This document shows positions 61,101 through 64,000 of a stretch of 64,000 nucleotides of DNA, in pieces. The DNA lies in NCBI RefSeq assembly GCF_018403245.1, contig NZ_BOSH01000005.1:1-64000 (forward strand). Direction: 5' to 3'. Every line of letters starts with the position of its first letter. Positions within the stretch are counted from its first letter, which is position 1. Source of the DNA: Paenibacillus sp. J2TS4 (GTDB taxonomy: Bacteria > Bacillota > Bacilli > Paenibacillales > NBRC-103111). The notes beneath the pieces are model-generated. The model ran no database searches, was not told the DNA's origin, and worked only from the letters and a program-made list of their open reading frames with translations. The position numbers and the translations under genes are program-made.

Positions 61101-61494
61101 ACTTCGTGCCCCCATCTTCATCTTTATCTGTATCCAGATAAATATCTGCGATACCGGAAGATGGGTGCAAATTCGCAGTAAAATCAACTTGATAAAGACC
61201 GGCGTTCTCTACCTTAAAGCTTACGGAACGCTTTGGCGCCGGATTGGAGAGACCCATTTCGACCCCGTTCCATCGAAGCGTAACTTTGGGATAAGCGGTT
61301 GGATTTAAACCCGTCAAATACCAATCCGTTGGCTCCGTCAAGGATAAATCTTTAAATTCCAACTGGATCGTATAGGGCTGAATTTCGGAGCTCTCCGCGC
61401 TGGCATGAACAAGATCAGAGTAATAGGGGACAAATGTGCTCAGCAGTAATGTGATAACCGCTAAGTTAACAATTGCTCGAAATCTCCTAACCAT
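58174..61494 (-). CDS. S-layer-anchored surface protein with X2 domains, Pro-Thr linker and three SLH motifs
   Basis: A secreted protein of about 1,106 residues: signal peptide (VNLAVITLLLSTFVPYYSDL), an N-terminal carbohydrate-binding-like region, three X2-type Ig modules (about 195-470, each with L..GTDYTVSGN or similar and TI...YL), a cadherin-like beta-sandwich (NDLKVDGQTITGFKGD), a PTPEP repeat linker, a domain of unknown type and three SLH motifs (ARHIVEGISDTHFAPEKPVT, VGAGLVNGISDDLFAPDDPI) that bind secondary cell-wall polymer. The ATG at 61494 follows GGGAGG; a TTG lies at 61500. It directly follows the heparinase-like gene, so it may hold substrate at the surface for that enzyme. Confidence 0.87.
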   Translation of the reverse strand: MVRRFRAIVNLAVITLLLSTFVPYYSDLVHASAESSEIQPYTIQLEFKDLSLTEPTDWYLTGLNPTAYPKVTLRWNGVEMGLSNPAPKRSVSFKVENAGLYQVDFTANLHPSSGIADIYLDTDKDEDGGTKLIERFNFLQVESGIDLKTERAMESVYLTEGMHKFTFVSLEHGPGKNSNYIYPRSFKLTQLENSLHPIAAEYDIIQPTDVDFVMDLYSGAVLIGVKNGPDDLQAGTDYTVSGNILTITQAYLSNFPLGEIKLDLIFDKKNNVSVYIDIIDSTPIVQPGPYHFDKRLAALNDVSIVMDTYGHHVQQIRNGEVTLTRDKDYDTNDTIVLKKSYLATLDVGSVELTIVFSESLQSTIRMEIADTSSTIAPEYVRIFRNNLNDRNIVVTYYPYDGIKAELLDIYNGDQPLSKEVDYMQSDGHTITLQKAFVSSLEPGITTLHFVMSDGSEPTMQIHIVEEETVSIASLSAALLNGTVTVKGMIDSGENRQITIVVNDPSGDLEYIGQTISSEAGEFIFSYLKSRQLQGTYSVKVGGESVANPEATTFSYTLNDNVALNDLKVDGQTITGFKGDKLEYSVVLPSGTTAIPKVTATPVDAKARVDITDAEALPGTTLIKVTAEDGKNMLTYRVHFQVKGPNPSPTPKPSPSPTPEPTPEPTPEPTPEPTPEPTPEPTPEPTPEPTPSPSWPIYLGSLGKVDKGNGDGEGKIREISAEELKNVRNGIVEIDIPNDIEEILLPGAAGVLLDGHLLAITVGDVRIELSSELLRRAAAEADMDEQSQLSLHLRPLSTSRSERIIGEAAARAHAQLNAASGAYDIELSLIAADGSRIPVQWSGDVEEGIDPQFDPSALSPKIAFKIPASMDRELLGIYFIDSKGELNYVGGKVKGNWMETVAVRPGQYLLLEYNKSFVDVTEDFWAARVIKALAARHIVEGISDTHFAPEKPVTRAEFTALLVRNLRLQAHGSSLFSDVAADTWYSKVVAAAVGAGLVNGISDDLFAPDDPISREQMATMLIRAYEIGAGKKVSGEVSINSVNRDLGGSRSTFVDQDEISDWALSYVRTAQQLGLLQGKENNRFDPQTTTNRAESAQAIYNLMQSIE
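59426..59521. repeat. Eight 12-bp repeats encoding the Pro-Glu-Pro-Thr linker
   Basis: GGTGTTGGTTCT is repeated eight times without mismatch. On the minus strand it codes for PEPT units of the surface-protein linker. The period is a multiple of three, so slippage would alter linker length without a frameshift. Confidence 0.95.
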
Positions 61495-61500
61495 CGCCAA

Positions 61501-64000
61501 TTACCTCCCTTCTCCATTCGGGAACCGCGCTTCAGCGGAATAAGGACGCATTCCTGATTTGCTATCCCAAATCATAACTTTTATAAAGCTTCCGGCTGTT
61601 TTGTTTGTAAGATCCAAGTCAGTGTCCAACTTCGTTATCTCACCAGGCCGCATCAATTGACTGGATTCGGCGATACGCAGTACATTTTCGTTGGCATCGC
61701 ATAGAGCGACAATTAAAACGACAGATTGTTCATCGGCGGACGTATTCTCTGCTTTTACATGCACCCTAATATGGGATACGCCCTCCATATCGGAAATTAC
61801 CTGATCATTTAAGTCGGTAAATAAGGGGGTCCATGTCCGGATCGGCAAAGAATCAGCAGTTACATAAACAGTTGCTGTCCCTTTCATAACCATCCCCTGC
61901 CAATTAACGCTTACAGTAAACACGGCCTTTCCGGGTGATGCGGCTTCGACTTGAAATGTACCGTTGCTATCTGCCTCAATCGTTGCAATGCTGGAGTCGC
62001 TGCTTTCTACAGTCACGCTTTCCATCTTGTCCAAATCCACTTCGGTTCCATCCCCTTGTCGAACAGTGATCGATAGAGGCGTGCTTTCACCGACAGCGAT
62101 CAGTGTGCTTTCCGGTACAATGAGTAATTTGCCAGCGCCAATATCTGAAGATATATTGCTAATTCTGAAACGATGCTCTCCTGTCCATTTTTTGAGCGGA
62201 AATGATGTCATGTGAGAAGCATCATCCTCTGCAATGCGGAAACCCGGATCCATATCATCCAAGATAATCATCGAACGGCGATATTCCGTATCAATCTCCT
62301 TGATCTTGTAACCATGCGTCGATCCATCGGGATGGGCAACTATGACATTTTGCCCCACCACATCAGGCGAAATATGGCTATCGGTAAGAAGGGCATCGTG
62401 CGTATCGCCTTCGGCTGTTCGCATTACATTTGTAATCCGCCCTTCTATAGTTCCTTTGTCCGTCACCTCGTAATTTCCTTTCTTCAACAAGGTTCCGCCG
62501 ATAAGCACCATTTTTTGAACATCCCCATTAACTAATCGGATAAAACCTATTTCTCCGTCCATGACGATATCGTCCATGACGAGCGGCTGTTCCTTGTAGT
62601 GAGGGGAACTGAGAATAATGTCCGTTGTATCGCCATAAGAAATCTTGACTGCTGAGGCGCCTTCCGGAGCTTGGTCAGGCTTTAGCCGTTCCATAGCATC
62701 TATCCGGGAACCAGACGTTCCGCTATATGGCTCCAACACTGTCGCAAATGTACTGGTCAAATCATTTCCTTCTCGCCGAAGGACCATTTTGGGCATATCG
62801 TATTTAATCACTTCGTCATTCGTATCCATTGATGTGCCATATAAACGGGCAGGACGAATGGATGGCGACCGGCCGAGGTACAGTTCGTCGTTTCCTGCCT
62901 CCAACAAGCCGGTAATGTTTAATTTTGCTTTCTCTAATCCGTCATCATCGAAAGTTTCCAGTGTCAAACGATACTGATCTTTTCCTTCCAGCTCGGCTTT
63001 TTTGACTTCTTTTACGTAAATATATCCTTCGTAATGGCCTTCCGCACTTCCTTTGTCCGAAAAGCCTTCTGCTTCTTTTACTTTCGTTCCAAGCGGCAAT
63101 AAATAAGGACCGTAATCGCTTAACGCAAGATCGGTTTGAAAGTACGCGTCGTGGTTAGCATCACCATGCAACGTATATTCATGGCGTTCTCCGCCTCTCA
63201 CACGAAATAAATCAAGTACATATCCCTTATTCGGATCATCGGGAAATGAGATAAACCATGGTTCACGACTATATTCCTCCGTCACATCATAGGCTTCGGA
63301 CTGACTCGCCCGCACCACTTGAAATAAATCATCGACCTGTGCAAACTGTTCAATATTGCCCCCATGTAATGATACATCGTTAATGATCATATCTTTACTA
63401 TCTACCACGACCGTGTTATGTCCAATCGTGGATGTAGTGAAGTAGCGATGGAAAGAATAAGTATAACCAAGATCGGGAAGCAGTTCCTGCCCTTCAGCAA
63501 ATAGATTTATATTTAGCAATTCAGAATGTACGTGCCCCCCATATTTCGGTATAAATTGCAGATAAAGCTGAGACTGGTCAGTGTCCTCGCCAATCGCAAG
63601 ACGACCAATTCCTGCCGCCGGCAATAATAAAGGGCCTGGCAGAGGAGAACTTACCTTTTGGTAGGGCCATGTATCCTGTATTGGGAGCGTTTGTTTGTTC
63701 GGATACGCCAGCAATCTTGGTATCTTTCTTGCTTTATCCAGAATGGCATATTCTTTGTATAAATCCAGGTTATCGAAGCGCTTTCCCGTGCGGGGCGAGA
63801 TATATTCCGGTGGATCGGTCCAACCTTTTAACAGATTAGCTGCGTCTATTAACGTATTTGTTGATAGATTGTGATAAGAAGTCGTCACTTCGTACCATGA
63901 CCCGTCCGACATAAAGCGACGTGTAACAAATTGATCCATCCACTCCACTGCCTTATGAATATACTCCGGATCATCTAGTGCTCTGGCTACATTGGTCAGC
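61501..64000 (-). CDS. Heparinase II/III-like polysaccharide lyase, 5' end outside the window
   Basis: The visible 833 codons continue open to the window edge, so the listed GTG at 63948 is not the true start. The lyase core is recognised by YGGHVHSELLNINLFAEG, then LPDLGYTYS, and STIGHNTVVVDS, the His/Tyr-containing motifs of heparinase II/III proteins, which cleave uronic-acid-containing polysaccharides by beta-elimination. After a beta-sheet domain comes a Big_2-like Ig domain (VESSDSSIATIEAD) and a final beta-sandwich. It ends immediately before the SLH surface protein gene, whose ribosome binding site lies within its last codons. The transporter at 54-58 kb is probably functionally linked. 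The substrate is not determined. Confidence 0.83.
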   Translation of the reverse strand, partial: LTNVARALDDPEYIHKAVEWMDQFVTRRFMSDGSWYEVTTSYHNLSTNTLIDAANLLKGWTDPPEYISPRTGKRFDNLDLYKEYAILDKARKIPRLLAYPNKQTLPIQDTWPYQKVSSPLPGPLLLPAAGIGRLAIGEDTDQSQLYLQFIPKYGGHVHSELLNINLFAEGQELLPDLGYTYSFHRYFTTSTIGHNTVVVDSKDMIINDVSLHGGNIEQFAQVDDLFQVVRASQSEAYDVTEEYSREPWFISFPDDPNKGYVLDLFRVRGGERHEYTLHGDANHDAYFQTDLALSDYGPYLLPLGTKVKEAEGFSDKGSAEGHYEGYIYVKEVKKAELEGKDQYRLTLETFDDDGLEKAKLNITGLLEAGNDELYLGRSPSIRPARLYGTSMDTNDEVIKYDMPKMVLRREGNDLTSTFATVLEPYSGTSGSRIDAMERLKPDQAPEGASAVKISYGDTTDIILSSPHYKEQPLVMDDIVMDGEIGFIRLVNGDVQKMVLIGGTLLKKGNYEVTDKGTIEGRITNVMRTAEGDTHDALLTDSHISPDVVGQNVIVAHPDGSTHGYKIKEIDTEYRRSMIILDDMDPGFRIAEDDASHMTSFPLKKWTGEHRFRISNISSDIGAGKLLIVPESTLIAVGESTPLSITVRQGDGTEVDLDKMESVTVESSDSSIATIEADSNGTFQVEAASPGKAVFTVSVNWQGMVMKGTATVYVTADSLPIRTWTPLFTDLNDQVISDMEGVSHIRVHVKAENTSADEQSVVLIVALCDANENVLRIAESSQLMRPGEITKLDTDLDLTNKTAGSFIKVMIWDSKSGMRPYSAEARFPNGEGR

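Overview
The window looks like chromosome of a Paenibacillus- or Cohnella-type member of the Bacillota. The evidence is the set of LplA/LplB/LplC-type sugar ABC transporters, a membrane-anchored YesN-like AraC regulator, stalk-domain (copper amine oxidase N-terminal) and SLH surface proteins, a YkoEDC thiamine-precursor transporter under a TPP riboswitch, purine-rich ribosome binding sites with frequent GTG/TTG starts, and many Rho-independent terminators. I saw no rRNA, tRNA, CRISPR array or intact transposase.

Layout. 0.2-3.6 kb: ECF transporter ykoE-ykoD-ykoC with promoter, TPP riboswitch and attenuator-type terminator, all on the minus strand. 4.1-9.3 kb: GH78 alpha-L-rhamnosidase, a divergent AraC regulator and a Gfo/Idh/MocA oxidoreductase. 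10-12.6 kb: helicase HrpB. 13.4-17.3 kb: first LplB-LplC-LplA transporter. 17.5-23.8 kb: second transporter, continuing into an amidohydrolase and a Rieske protein. 24-26.4 kb: its probable membrane AraC regulator. 27-32.7 kb: four intact plus-strand genes (ODP-like metallo-beta-lactamase fold protein, APH-type kinase, unknown protein, alpha/beta hydrolase) between remnants of acetyltransferase, BlaI, methyltransferase and AraC genes. 32.8-39.2 kb: solute-binding protein, two permeases and an SGNH hydrolase, with a divergent ROK regulator. 39.3-40.1 kb: arylamine N-acetyltransferase. 41.5-50.7 kb: Crp-type regulator, CHASE2 nucleotide cyclase, large FecR/Ig/Fn3 secreted protein and NHL/stalk-domain secreted protein in one direction, followed by a separate stalk-domain protein. 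50.9-54 kb: DUF3307 protein, kinase-GAF-LuxR fusion and PAP2 phosphatase. 54.4-58 kb: third Lpl-type transporter. 58.2-64 kb: X2/SLH surface protein and a heparinase II/III-like lyase whose 5' end lies beyond the window.

Most genes serve uptake and breakdown of complex sugars: secreted or surface lyases and rhamnosidase release oligosaccharides, lipoprotein-dependent ABC transporters import them, and AraC or ROK regulators plus candidate CcpA (cre) sites control expression. The most distinctive parts are (1) a 255-290 bp interspersed element with terminal inverted repeats, present four times and always with the same end towards the nearest start codon; (2) the Crp / CHASE2-cyclase / FecR-Fn3 / NHL cluster, which looks like an envelope-linked cyclic-nucleotide signalling unit; (3) two tnpB-less sequences resembling IS200/IS605 right ends; and (4) several families of short palindromic intergenic repeats.
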